Positions 44,397 to 53,347 of a stretch of DNA of 64,000 nucleotides are shown here, one piece after another. Positions within the stretch are counted from its first letter, which is position 1; each line of letters starts with the position of its first letter. This DNA is from Neobacillus bataviensis (GTDB lineage Bacteria; Bacillota; Bacilli; Bacillales_B; DSM-18226): NCBI RefSeq assembly GCF_019969725.1, contig NZ_JAHXYW010000001.1:806001-870000 (forward strand), given 5' to 3'. Below the pieces are notes generated by a model. It did no database searches and was not told where the DNA came from. It saw only the letters and a list, made by a program, of their open reading frames with translations. Made by a program: the position numbers and the translations under genes.

Positions 44397-45236
44397 TTAA
44401 ATTTTTTTAGAAAAATAATCTTTGATTAATTGATTAAAGCTATCTTTCTGTTCAATTTGCGTCCAGTGACCAGTTTGACCGTAGACATGGAGCTGAACGT
44501 TCGGTAAATACGAAAGCAAATAATAGCTTGATTCAATCGAGCAAACCATGTCATCCCGTCCATGGACAAGTAAAATTGGATTTTGAATTCGTTTTAGGGC
44601 TGTCACTGGAACGGGAACAGCAGCAGTCGCAAAAATGGCATCATTAGACCGTTGAATTTCCGGCCTCATCGCCAACTCATAACGAGTTTCGGCAAGGGCA
44701 TCGATTTCAGGTGCTAACTTTTCGGCATCATACACAAACCAGCTCATGATTTGGCGCATTTTCTTTTCCGATGGATTGTCATAGAACCCCTTGGCACGGG
44801 CAAGCTCTGTGCTAAGCTTCGTATTTGGAGTTCCGCCAGGTCCCATTAGAACTACCTTCTCAAATCGTTCAGGATATTCCAGTAATAATTCGAGCGCAAT
44901 GGAACAGCCTAAAGAGTTTCCAACAACATGTGCTTTTTGAACGCCAAGTTCGTCCAGCAGTTCAATCAGCTGATTGACCCAATGATCCATCCAGCCCTGC
45001 CGATTCTTTGGCAGTGAGTCAGGATGGCTGCTATTACCGAAACCGAGGAGATCCGGTGCAAGACAGTCAAATTGTTCGTTACAGGCATTCAATGCATAGC
45101 GCCAATTGGCCCATGCAAACACACCAGGACCGGATCCGTGTAAGAATAAAATGACTTCCGAATTTCCCTCACCAGAGCGATTTAAATAAGTTTCATAGTT
45201 TTTCGTTTTGATTAACTTTTGTGTAATATTTGGCAT
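44397..45236 (-). CDS. C-C bond hydrolase of the meta-cleavage product (alpha/beta hydrolase), copy 1
   Basis: A 279-residue alpha/beta hydrolase of the MhpC/BphD/HsaD group. The triad is Ser108 (GNSLGC), Asp228 (HGRDD) and His257 (GHWTQ); HGSGPG at residues 33-38 forms the oxyanion region usual for this group. It cleaves the ring-opened dienoate to 2-hydroxypenta-2,4-dienoate plus an acid. AAGGAGGAAACAGC precedes the ATG. It leads an operon with extradiol dioxygenase 1, under control region B. Confidence 0.88.
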   Translation of the reverse strand: MPNITQKLIKTKNYETYLNRSGEGNSEVILFLHGSGPGVFAWANWRYALNACNEQFDCLAPDLLGFGNSSHPDSLPKNRQGWMDHWVNQLIELLDELGVQKAHVVGNSLGCSIALELLLEYPERFEKVVLMGPGGTPNTKLSTELARAKGFYDNPSEKKMRQIMSWFVYDAEKLAPEIDALAETRYELAMRPEIQRSNDAIFATAAVPVPVTALKRIQNPILLVHGRDDMVCSIESSYYLLSYLPNVQLHVYGQTGHWTQIEQKDSFNQLIKDYFSKKI

Positions 45237-45299
45237 GATTTGCTGTTTCCTCCTTATTCCGGGATTGTGAAAACCCTTTCAATAATTTGTCTTATTTAA

Positions 45300-45377
45300 A
45301 TTTTAGAAAATTCAATTATCTCTTTCTAGAGAAAAAATTATTCGAATCCAACTACTTTTTCGGTAAAATTTATTGGT
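45300..45377 (-). promoter_or_regulatory. Control region B: TAAAAT, TCTAGA and CCAATA elements
   Basis: On the minus strand: CCAATA (45376-45371), TCTAGA (45330-45325) and TAAAAT (45305-45300). The spacings match region A exactly, 19 and 46 bp. The segment CCGAAAAAGTAG lies between the CCAATA and TCTAGA elements and has counterparts in A and C. Confidence 0.65.
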
Positions 45378-45396
45378 TTTTTTTCTAAAAATAAAG

Positions 45397-45423
45397 AAAA
45401 CCGGGCAGTGAAAACCCGGTTTT
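45397..45423 (-). terminator. Terminator of the lactonase-like gene
   Basis: A perfect stem AAAACCGGG/CCCGGTTTT, then T-rich on the minus-strand side, 30 bp after the stop. Confidence 0.85.
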
Positions 45424-45453
45424 TCCAATAAAACATATGAAAATTTAACTATA

Positions 45454-46425
45454 TCACTTTTGCAATCCGTAGAGTGTCAATCCATCTTCTTTAACTTTAA
45501 TTCTCCACACTTCGTTTTTCGAAGATTCGGTTATATATAAGTATCCGTTATGGAAAGCAAGGTTCGTTACGAAGGTTCCTGCGCTCTTAGGTAAGCGAAT
45601 GATACCACACTTGAATCCACTGGCGTTTAAAACGACAATTTCACCAGCTTGGAAATGGGCTACATAAAGATTTCCTTTTTTATCTACAGCTAATCCATCT
45701 GGCCCGATTCCACCTTCAAATTGTCCAAAAACAAATGGGGTTTCCGGTGAAGCTATAGCATTTTTTGATGGAACAGAAAGAATTCGATTTTTATCAAATT
45801 CAGAAATATATACGCGCTGTCCGTCCGCTGAAAGGGCTACTCCATTTGGATAAGCAATATTTTCTGCAAAAAGGACCGGTTCAGAACTGTTAGGTGGTAA
45901 GTAAAATACACGACCAGTTGGATGTGTTGCACTTGAACCTATCGGCTCTGTAAAATAAATTCCGCCTGATTCATCAAATACTAAATCATTTAGTCCCTTA
46001 AAAGGACTACCATTGTAGGTTTTAACAATAGTGGTTCGCTCACCTGTAGAAGGATTGTATGCATACAGTTCTCCTTTTACATCGGTTATAAATAGACGTC
46101 CGTCCTTGTGAAACTTGGCCCCAACAGGCATATTATATTTCTCGCCAACAGTAACAACTTTGTCCCCTTCGACAGTCATGATTTCTCCAGTCATGGGACT
46201 AACCATCCAGATGTTACCATTACGGTCGAAATTTATCCCCTCCATGAATCCGTGCCCAGTGGCGATTTTTTCCCATTTAGTACCAGGTTGAATAATTTCT
46301 GAAATTGAGTGTCGATCTTCTGGCGGTACGGGTTTTGATTCATATAATGCCTTAGCTCCTGCAAAGGTTGCAGTAACAAGTGAGAATATTAGAATTAATG
46401 TTAATACGAATCCCTTTTTTTTCAT
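45454..46425 (-). CDS. Exported SMP-30/gluconolactonase-like beta-propeller protein
   Basis: A 323-residue protein. A signal peptide (residues 1-26, ending near TFAGAKA) precedes a six-bladed propeller of SMP-30 type, with FMEGINFDRNGNIWMVS, LNDLVFDESGGIYFTE, YPNGVALSADGQRVYIS and GPDGLAVDKKGNLYVAH blades carrying the conserved metal-site Asn and Asp. Relatives open lactones. Its export suggests work outside the cell, on a lactone or substrate precursor. It lies between the catabolic operon and an MFS gene. Confidence 0.85.
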   Translation of the reverse strand: MKKKGFVLTLILIFSLVTATFAGAKALYESKPVPPEDRHSISEIIQPGTKWEKIATGHGFMEGINFDRNGNIWMVSPMTGEIMTVEGDKVVTVGEKYNMPVGAKFHKDGRLFITDVKGELYAYNPSTGERTTIVKTYNGSPFKGLNDLVFDESGGIYFTEPIGSSATHPTGRVFYLPPNSSEPVLFAENIAYPNGVALSADGQRVYISEFDKNRILSVPSKNAIASPETPFVFGQFEGGIGPDGLAVDKKGNLYVAHFQAGEIVVLNASGFKCGIIRLPKSAGTFVTNLAFHNGYLYITESSKNEVWRIKVKEDGLTLYGLQK

Positions 46426-46478
46426 GTTTCGCCTTCCTCCCTGATTTAACTAAGATTCACTAGGAAAAATTAGTGTGT

Positions 46479-47795
46479 TTATCCATTCGTTATCTCTACT
46501 GGCCCTGCATCAACTAAATCCTTCTGATTATTTTTTACTAGTTTTAAAGTGAAAAGAGTGACGAGACTGATCAGCAAGAATGCAGCAATTATAAACATCG
46601 CTTGTTTGAAAGTTAAAACCCCCATAATATATGGCCCTACAAAACCGCCCAAGGAAGATAGGGTACTTACTAATGCAATGCCGGCAGGAGCTGTTGTTTC
46701 CGAAAAGAAGAAGGTTAAATAGGCATAGAACGTTCCGGAAATACCATATAATCCTGCTGATGTAATGGAGAGCATAAGGACCATAAGCGGTACCGTTGAT
46801 ACGAAGGCACACCCAATGAAACCAATCATGGCAACCGTTACACATATTCCTAAATGCAATTTATGGGAATTGGTTCGGTCCGCATTCCAGCCTGTAAAAA
46901 GAATCGAAGGTATCGCAATAATATTAGGGATCATTGCAAGCCAGCCTATCTGCAAGTTTGTCGTGGAAGAAGCAGATAACGATTTAATGATGGTCGGCAT
47001 CCAATAAGAAAGAGCATTCACGGCAATAAAACCTGCAATATTAAATAACGCTAGCTTCCAAAGCTTTGAATCTTTTAGCATTCCAGAATGGGAGGTTTTG
47101 TTTACTTTCCCGCTTACCTTTCTTTCCTTCTCTAACTCTCCTTCAAGCCAAGTTTTTTCTTCAGAAGTCAGCCATTTTGCATTTGCAGGTTTGTTTGTTA
47201 AATAAAGGAGGGCGACAATCCCTAAAATTACAGCTGGAATCCCTTCCATAATGAACATCCAGCGCCAGCCTGCCAAACTGCTCCAGGTTATATTATCCAT
47301 AATCCAAGTTGACAAAGGTGCACCAATTAGCCCGCTTACGGGAAGGGCAACAAAGAAAAGGGCCGTTGCTTTACCTCTTTCCCGCGCTCTGAACCAATAG
47401 GTTAAATATAGAACAATCCCAGGAACAAAGCCTGCTTCAGCTGCTCCTAATAAAAAGCGTAATATATATAAGTGTGTCGCAGACTGAATAAATCCAGTTA
47501 AGATGACTACGATTCCCCATGTAATCATAATGCGGGCAATCCATAAACGGGCTCCAACTTTATTTAGTATCAGGTTGCTTGGAACTTCAAAGAGAAAGTA
47601 ACTGATAAAGAATAAACCAGACAATAAACCAAATGCTTCTGCCGTTAATGCCAAATCAGCATTCATCTGCAGGGCCGCAAAACCTAAATTGATCCTGTCC
47701 AAAAAAGCGATAACATAAAGGAGTAAAATAAAGGGCAGTATTCTTCTCATTGTTTTCTTTACTGTACTTCTTTCAACAGCTGTTACCTGGCTCAA
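46479..47795 (-). CDS. MFS transporter, ACS family
   Basis: A 438-residue, 12-helix transporter. ACS features: FLDRINLGFAALQMNADL, GLFFISYFLFEVPSNLILNKVGARLWIAR and RFLLGAAEAGFVPG. Such transporters take up aromatic acids, phthalates and sugar acids. The start is TTG after AGGAGGGG. It lies downstream of the XylR/PucR-hybrid regulator gene and under control region C, so it probably imports the island's substrate. Confidence 0.88.
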   Translation of the reverse strand: MSQVTAVERSTVKKTMRRILPFILLLYVIAFLDRINLGFAALQMNADLALTAEAFGLLSGLFFISYFLFEVPSNLILNKVGARLWIARIMITWGIVVILTGFIQSATHLYILRFLLGAAEAGFVPGIVLYLTYWFRARERGKATALFFVALPVSGLIGAPLSTWIMDNITWSSLAGWRWMFIMEGIPAVILGIVALLYLTNKPANAKWLTSEEKTWLEGELEKERKVSGKVNKTSHSGMLKDSKLWKLALFNIAGFIAVNALSYWMPTIIKSLSASSTTNLQIGWLAMIPNIIAIPSILFTGWNADRTNSHKLHLGICVTVAMIGFIGCAFVSTVPLMVLMLSITSAGLYGISGTFYAYLTFFFSETTAPAGIALVSTLSSLGGFVGPYIMGVLTFKQAMFIIAAFLLISLVTLFTLKLVKNNQKDLVDAGPVEITNG

Positions 47796-47840
47796 ACAAA
47801 CCCCTCCTAAAAAATCAATTAAAAATGCTTACATTTATAA

Positions 47841-47946
47841 ATTTTAGAAAATTCTGTATTTTATTTCTAGAATAAATTTTACTTGATTTTTTACTATTTT
47901 TAGGTAGATTATATTGGTTTCTGATTTTCGGTAATTTTTATTGGTT
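47841..47946 (-). promoter_or_regulatory. Control region C: TAAAAT, TCTAGA and two CCAATA elements
   Basis: On the minus strand: CCAATA twice (47944-47939 and 47917-47912, 27 bp apart), TCTAGA (47871-47866), TAAAAT (47846-47841). The CCAATA-46-TCTAGA-19-TAAAAT spacing is identical to A and B. The two upstream copies extend to a related direct repeat (CCAATAAAAATTACCGAAAA and CCAATATAATCTACCTAAAA). Confidence 0.68.
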
Positions 47947-47970
47947 TTTTCCATATTTACACGTAAAAAA

Positions 47971-47995
47971 GAGCACTCCAAAACGGAATGCCCTC
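47971..47995 (-). terminator. Terminator of the regulator gene
   Basis: An imperfect hairpin GAGCACTCC/GGAATGCCCTC, followed on the minus strand by six T. It lies 22 bp after the regulator stop and just before control region C. Confidence 0.7.
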
Positions 47996-48016
47996 AAATC
48001 TAAAGATTTTATTAAA

Positions 48017-49870
48017 TTAAATTTCCAGCTCGCCCAAAGCAATCAGAGAATCTAAGATTAGCAAAAGTTGATAGCTTTGTGATGAATCGCGTAGATCTTT
48101 TTGAATCAGATTTTCAATCTTGTTGATTCGATACATAAGGCCGCTCATTGATAGAGCTAGGTCATCCATCGTTTGTTGGAGTTTCCCGCCATTCGCTAAA
48201 AAAACATAAAGAGTTTTTATCAATTCTTTCTGTTTGCTATCACTTAATTTATAAAGAGGGCCCAGCTCTTGTTTGGCAATTTTCTTTATTCCGCTGACAT
48301 TTTTTGAATTGATCAGTACACCGACAATTCCTAAATCGCTAAATTGAATAAGTTTCTTTTCGGTAGCCATTCGTAAAGCAATTAACGATTCTTCCAAGTT
48401 ATCTAAAACACTTTCAATTTCTTCTGATTTATCACTGATTCCGATTTTATAATGGTAAGCGGGATAGGTCGTTTCAATATGTTTAAGAATTTTTTCCATC
48501 GCACGCAAAATGTTGGCCATTTCAGGTATCAGCATGATAAAGTTTCCTTCATATTGACCTATTAAGGCTTTATATCCCTGAATATCCAGATATTTAGCGA
48601 TCGATTCTAAAAGCTGTTCAACATGATCTGTTTGTTTCTTTGCTGCCTTCCCATTTTCTTTGTAGTCAATTGCTGCAATATAAAAGGGATTTTCAAGATC
48701 CATTCCCATATATCGCCCGCGATTGATGATTTCCTCTCTGGAAGAGTATTGTTTCTTTAGAATTTGCTCTAAAAAATATCCCTTCATTTTTTCTAGTGCT
48801 TCAAAACTTGTTTTCTCATTTAAAAGGAGCAACGACGCAGCATTTGCGACACGCTCAATAAACATAATATTATTCTCAGCGCTTTTCTCACAATCTCCCG
48901 AATAAAGAAAGGTGCAATAGCCAATTACTTTTTTCTGCACAATGATCGGTGTAATAAGACGTTCCTGATGTTCTGTTTTTAATCGGGTTGTTTCATTAAA
49001 TAGGAGCAAACTATTTTTCTTCCTATTTTTTCGAATTAAACTTTCTTTTAGTTCTTTACTGAGACGGCTATATTCAACGTCATCCAATCCAGCATAAACA
49101 ATTTTTTGAAAGCTTAAATCCTCTATAGATAAGGGAATCCGTAAAAGTTTAAATGTTGTATTAGCAATTTCCTGAAGATTGCTGCCATTTGATACGCTTT
49201 CCGTTAATTTTTTATGAAAGATCGATACCTTTTCGATATAATTCCGCTGCTCCAGCAATTGCTCATAGGTATACTCTAATTCTTCAATAATATTGGTTTC
49301 ATGATAGAATTTCAACTCATCCTGAATATCGCTTCTCCAATCCTCCTGAAGCCTTGCTTCAAAGCAGCATTCTGCATCCCCTTTGGCAATACAACTCGTT
49401 TCTTTTACAATGACACTTTTCTTACAAACGGTCGACATATAGCCGCTTGCATAGCCGGTTAAGGTATGACATGCTGGCATATCTGCTAAACCGTGATTTT
49501 TAAGGTGTTCATTTGCTTCAAATGAGTCAATCCACTTCCCTTTTCCAATAATCGATTTAATCGTTTCTGAATCACTCATTTCTATAACTCTTTCAGACTG
49601 TATATCTTTTATATGACCAGTACTGAGATGAAGGATGGATGCTTGTTTAAGAAGGTCGTCAATCGAGGTACTTGTTAACATGGCCTCTTCTGCATCACTG
49701 ACACCCAAGCTCCATCCATAGCGAAGCAGAAATCCCTTGGCTCTTCTTGTCCCTAAGTTCTCTATGATTCCTTTACGCAAAAGTCCAAAGGCCGAGGTAG
49801 TCGTGAGAATTTTTTTATTTCCTTCTTCTGAATGGTGTGGTTCCAGAATATTAACCAGGTTCCCCTTCAT
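48017..49870 (-). CDS. Hybrid regulator: XylR-type aromatic-sensor and V4R domains with PucR-type C-terminal HTH
   Basis: A 617-residue regulator. Residues 20-120 resemble the XylR/DmpR N-terminal activator-of-aromatics domain (TTTSAFGLLRKGIIENLG, ARGFLLRYGWSLGVSDAE-like). Residues 120-190 are a V4R domain with the cysteine pattern (ACHTLTGYASGY and SCIAKGDAECCFEAR). A coiled segment and GGDEF-like CdaR region follow. The last 60 residues form a PucR HTH (GGKLQQTMDDLALSMSGLMY, then RINKIENL). The sigma-54 AAA+ domain usual after XylR_N/V4R is absent. It is a strong candidate for the aromatic-responsive activator of the island. Confidence 0.82.
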   Translation of the reverse strand: MKGNLVNILEPHHSEEGNKKILTTTSAFGLLRKGIIENLGTRRAKGFLLRYGWSLGVSDAEEAMLTSTSIDDLLKQASILHLSTGHIKDIQSERVIEMSDSETIKSIIGKGKWIDSFEANEHLKNHGLADMPACHTLTGYASGYMSTVCKKSVIVKETSCIAKGDAECCFEARLQEDWRSDIQDELKFYHETNIIEELEYTYEQLLEQRNYIEKVSIFHKKLTESVSNGSNLQEIANTTFKLLRIPLSIEDLSFQKIVYAGLDDVEYSRLSKELKESLIRKNRKKNSLLLFNETTRLKTEHQERLITPIIVQKKVIGYCTFLYSGDCEKSAENNIMFIERVANAASLLLLNEKTSFEALEKMKGYFLEQILKKQYSSREEIINRGRYMGMDLENPFYIAAIDYKENGKAAKKQTDHVEQLLESIAKYLDIQGYKALIGQYEGNFIMLIPEMANILRAMEKILKHIETTYPAYHYKIGISDKSEEIESVLDNLEESLIALRMATEKKLIQFSDLGIVGVLINSKNVSGIKKIAKQELGPLYKLSDSKQKELIKTLYVFLANGGKLQQTMDDLALSMSGLMYRINKIENLIQKDLRDSSQSYQLLLILDSLIALGELEI

Positions 49871-49918
49871 GATCTCACCTTTTTCCTAATACGGATTCAA
49901 TTCAAGTGTGAATAGGGT

Positions 49919-50902
49919 CTATTTTGAACTAACAAGGTTTTGGCTCTTTACCACTTTATTTGTTTGCTCGCCAAGATCAATTTTCCCATTTGTACTTTTT
50001 ATTTGGCAGCGAATGGTATCCCCATCGTTTAGGTATTTACCACCCTCTAATTGCTTCTCCGCAAGTAAGTCCAGCTTTTGCTGATATGGGACAGACAAGT
50101 TTGATAGCAATGCATTTACTTCTGGTGAAAGATTCAGTGCAACCCCGCCGCCAGTGCCGGTTACGATTAAATCCCCTGGAGATAGATCCAAAACCTCTGA
50201 GAGTTCAGTTAGTGTTTCTGCAGGTTTGTATAGTAGTTGACTAGAATTGCAGGACTGCCTTAATTCATCATTTACCCAAAGATTGAGCTGAAGGTCGTGA
50301 ATCAGTGGCAGTTCATCTTTTTCAAGCAAGTAAAGATAAGGGCCAACAGGACAAAAAGTCCGAAAGCTTTTTCCTTTTAGCCATTGGCCCTGAGGCAATT
50401 GAACATCACGGGCAGAAACGTCATTAACAATCACTAGACCAGCAATATAATGATGAAGATTTTCGTCTGTCACTTCCAATTGCTCCGTGATATCCGCTCC
50501 GATTACCAGCCCTAATTCAAGTTCATAGTCCAGCAGTTTTACATTCAAAGGGCGAATAATTTCACTATATGCACCGCACAAAGAACTATCGGCCTTACTA
50601 AAAATCATATTAAAAGGCGGCCTTGCTGCTTCCATTCCTGTTTCGGAACGATGTGTAGCGTAATTTACTCCCTGACAAATTATTCTCGCTGGCTTAGTCA
50701 CCGGACTCAACAATGTTACTTCATTTAATGAAAGGCTCTCTGCCTTTTCCTGATTTTTTATTTTTACTGCTTCCTCTTTCCCCTTTTCCAAAAAGTCAGC
50801 TAAGCTGTTAAATGTACCTTGTAATACACGGATTATTTCGCCAGATAGAACTCCCCATCGTTCTTTTTTGTCTTTTTCAAATCTTACAACCTGTATCCCC
50901 AA
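49919..50902 (-). CDS. Fumarylacetoacetate hydrolase-family protein
   Basis: A 327-residue FAH-fold enzyme. It has YELELGLVIG with acidic metal ligands, NDVSARD, and the LSPGDLIVTGTGGGV segment. FAH relatives hydrolyse acylpyruvates or isomerise/decarboxylate homoprotocatechuate meta-cleavage products. TTG 50902 was chosen because AAAGGGGACAGGAAT precedes it and the protein then begins GIQVVRFEK; the in-frame TTG six codons earlier lies on that site. It follows the hydratase gene with an 85-bp gap that holds a hairpin. Confidence 0.82.
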   Translation of the reverse strand: MGIQVVRFEKDKKERWGVLSGEIIRVLQGTFNSLADFLEKGKEEAVKIKNQEKAESLSLNEVTLLSPVTKPARIICQGVNYATHRSETGMEAARPPFNMIFSKADSSLCGAYSEIIRPLNVKLLDYELELGLVIGADITEQLEVTDENLHHYIAGLVIVNDVSARDVQLPQGQWLKGKSFRTFCPVGPYLYLLEKDELPLIHDLQLNLWVNDELRQSCNSSQLLYKPAETLTELSEVLDLSPGDLIVTGTGGGVALNLSPEVNALLSNLSVPYQQKLDLLAEKQLEGGKYLNDGDTIRCQIKSTNGKIDLGEQTNKVVKSQNLVSSK

Positions 50903-50943
50903 ATTCCTGTCCCCTTTCAATAATCAAAATTTAGTTAATATAA

Positions 50944-50974
50944 AGACTCCTTACATTCTGCATACAAGGAGTCT
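50944..50974 (-). promoter_or_regulatory. Intercistronic hairpin after the hydratase gene
   Basis: A perfect 9-bp stem AGACTCCTT/AAGGAGTCT with only a weak T-tract (TTATATT) on the minus strand, so a partial terminator or mRNA processing site is likely. Confidence 0.5.
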
Positions 50975-50987
50975 CCCATTTCATTTT

Positions 50988-51761
50988 CTATTTAAACGTT
51001 GCAGATACTGAACCAAGATGATCAAATTCTGCGGTGAAAATGTCACCGGGTTCGATGACAACTGCCTTTGAAAGTGCTCCGGCTAGAATGAATTCTCCTG
51101 CATGAAGAGAAATTCCGTAGCTGCCAAGCGCATTTGCGAGCCAGGACACCGCCATGGCCGGATGTCCCATTACCGCTGCTCCGATTGCCGAATCTAGAAA
51201 TTCACCATTTTTATAAACTCTCATCCCAATTCTAGCAAGGTCATGACCATTGATTGGGGTCGTTTTTTTACCAATTACCGCTCCGGCTGATGAACCATTG
51301 TCAGCAACTGTGTCCTCGAACTTGATTTGCCAATCCTTTATCCTGCTATCGATAATTTCGAGTGCCGGAACAACATAATCTGTTGCATCGATTACATCCT
51401 TTAACGTAATCCCAGGGCCTTGTAAATCTTTTTTCAAGACAAAAGCCATTTCAAATTCGACTTTCGGCTGAATAAATCGATCTAGCGAAATGGTCTCACC
51501 ATCGTCAAAAATCATGTCATTTAGGAGATGTCCATAATCAGGTTGATTTACATTAAACATTTCCTGCATGGCTTTACTTGTAAGGCCAATTTTCTTTCCA
51601 ACTATCACCGAACCATTTTCTACCTTCCGACGGATTTGCTGAAGCTGGATTTGATAGGCATCATCAACAGAAATAACTTCTGGTGATGATGTGAAAGGCT
51701 CAATCGGTTTTTTGTGGATTTCCGCCTCCAATAAGGCAGTTGCTGCTTTTTGAATATCCAT
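50988..51761 (-). CDS. 2-oxopent-4-enoate hydratase-like enzyme (MhpD/XylJ/HsaE family)
   Basis: A 257-residue hydratase/decarboxylase. It has GKKIGLTSKAMQEMFNVNQPDYGHL, FEMAFVLKKD, EIIDSRI and LAGALSKAVVIEPGD, all typical of the family that hydrates 2-hydroxypenta-2,4-dienoate or decarboxylates 4-oxalocrotonate. No aldolase or acetaldehyde dehydrogenase follows in the window, so the later steps must be encoded elsewhere or differ. It is in the gntR-led gene run, 28 bp after flavin reductase 1. Confidence 0.87.
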   Translation of the reverse strand: MDIQKAATALLEAEIHKKPIEPFTSSPEVISVDDAYQIQLQQIRRKVENGSVIVGKKIGLTSKAMQEMFNVNQPDYGHLLNDMIFDDGETISLDRFIQPKVEFEMAFVLKKDLQGPGITLKDVIDATDYVVPALEIIDSRIKDWQIKFEDTVADNGSSAGAVIGKKTTPINGHDLARIGMRVYKNGEFLDSAIGAAVMGHPAMAVSWLANALGSYGISLHAGEFILAGALSKAVVIEPGDIFTAEFDHLGSVSATFK

Positions 51762-51789
51762 TAGTGATGCCCTCCATTAAAACTTATGA

Positions 51790-52269
51790 CTAAACTGTAA
51801 CAGTTTTTTCTTCAGCTAATGCGCGGTAACTTCCGCTGTAAAAAATAAGCGGTTCTGCCTCTTCTAGATGAATATCAGTAACTCGCCCGATAAACAAGGT
51901 ATGGTCACCTTCCACATGCTCTGCCGAAACCTCACAGGCAATTTGGGCGACAGCGCCGGCCAAAACCGGTTTTCCATCCAAACGGTCAAACACCACTTCA
52001 CGTGGTTCCTTTATTTGACCTGCAAAAATCATCGAAAGTTCCTGTTGATCGGCTGCTAAAATATTGACGGAAAAAGATTTGCTTTGCTTTATTTTTTCAA
52101 GAATGCGGGCTTTTTCCCCGATAGAAACAACAACTAGCTTTGGACTAAGTGATACCGACATGAAGGCATTGGCTGTCATGCCATGTACATCACCATCAAG
52201 GTCAGTAGCGATTACCGTTACACCCGTTGCAAATTTTCCCATTGCTGTTCGGAATTGACGATCATCCAT
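51790..52269 (-). CDS. Flavin reductase, HpaC/HsaB-like, copy 1
   Basis: A 159-residue protein of the flavin-reductase domain. It has FRTAMGKFATGVTVIATDL, GMTANAFMSVSLSPKLVVVSI, and a C-terminal DHTLFIGRVTDIHLEEAEPLIFYSG. It provides reduced FMN or FAD to an oxygenase. A GAGGGGTTATAAAT precedes the ATG. It lies between dioxygenase 2 and the hydratase. Copy 2 at 58.0 kb is a close paralogue. Confidence 0.9.
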   Translation of the reverse strand: MDDRQFRTAMGKFATGVTVIATDLDGDVHGMTANAFMSVSLSPKLVVVSIGEKARILEKIKQSKSFSVNILAADQQELSMIFAGQIKEPREVVFDRLDGKPVLAGAVAQIACEVSAEHVEGDHTLFIGRVTDIHLEEAEPLIFYSGSYRALAEEKTVTV

Positions 52270-52296
52270 ATTTATAACCCCTCTTTGCTATTTGAT

Positions 52297-53250
52297 TTAT
52301 GCCTCAATGGTTGGATTGTTCTCTGGCTTAGTATCCATCTGGTCGCCCCAGAAGGTAAAACCGATATCCATTTCATCTAACGTCCATTCAATTGGTTCCC
52401 AATCTGGTTCAAAGATCAAATACCCATTTGTGAATAATTCGACTCGTAAACCGCTTCCAGGATCGATGGCGTAAATGTACATTGCTTGCGAAATTCCGTG
52501 TTTACCTGGTCCTTTAAAGAAAATTCCGTGTTCTTTTAAAATATCTGCTGCTCTAAGGAGATCTTGTGAATTGTCCAACCAATAAGATATGTGGTGGATT
52601 TGATGTGTAGTTGGTGAGAATGGGTCATGGCTGACGGCAATATCATGAACTAGTGGCGTGACGCTTAACCAGGCTCCGATTAGGGAATCATCTGGTGCTT
52701 TTACGTATTCACGCATTTTAAATCCAAGCTTTTCTTTTAAATAATCAGAAATTACATTTGCCTTTAATGAAGTGAGGATATTAACATGGTCAATTCTTCT
52801 TGGAGAAACACCGTGTGCCCATGATTTGTAGGTCTGATTCTTTAACACCGAACGTTTAGAAGGCTCCGCTAGTGTTTTTTCCATGTCATAGTAGATTTCA
52901 AAGCGATGTTCACTTGGCAGCTTAAAGCGAATCGCTTGTCCTTGTCCTGCTTCCACACCAGCTTCAATCCAAGTGACTTCTGTACCTGCTTCTTCAAGAA
53001 GCTTGGCAAATCCCTCTACATCCTCAGGACGTTTTGTACGCCAAGCGATATGATCAATATGCGGTTTATCACCAGCTGTTACTGATAGAGTATGATGCTC
53101 AAAATCTCCCCACGCACGTAAATAATGAGTACCTTCCACGACTTCTGTTTCTTCTAATCCAATGATTTCCTTAAAAAACCACAGCGATTTCTCAAGATCA
53201 GTCGTAACTAAAGCAACATGCCCTAGCTTTGCAATTTCTGGCAGAATCAT
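52297..53250 (-). CDS. Extradiol (meta-cleavage) dioxygenase, two-domain VOC type, copy 2
   Basis: A 317-residue paralogue of copy 1, similar throughout. The corresponding ligands lie in IDHVNI, IHHISYW and RVELFTNGY. It is the same length as copy 1 and probably acts on a related catechol. AGGAGGTCCATTCT precedes the ATG. It is followed by flavin reductase 1 at 27 bp. Confidence 0.9.
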   Translation of the reverse strand: MILPEIAKLGHVALVTTDLEKSLWFFKEIIGLEETEVVEGTHYLRAWGDFEHHTLSVTAGDKPHIDHIAWRTKRPEDVEGFAKLLEEAGTEVTWIEAGVEAGQGQAIRFKLPSEHRFEIYYDMEKTLAEPSKRSVLKNQTYKSWAHGVSPRRIDHVNILTSLKANVISDYLKEKLGFKMREYVKAPDDSLIGAWLSVTPLVHDIAVSHDPFSPTTHQIHHISYWLDNSQDLLRAADILKEHGIFFKGPGKHGISQAMYIYAIDPGSGLRVELFTNGYLIFEPDWEPIEWTLDEMDIGFTFWGDQMDTKPENNPTIEA

Positions 53251-53347
53251 AGAATGGACCTCCTGAATTTCATAATATTATAAATACACACTCTATATCA
53301 AATAATCAAAATACTTTTTTTACAGAAATATTGGTTTACGAGGTTAA

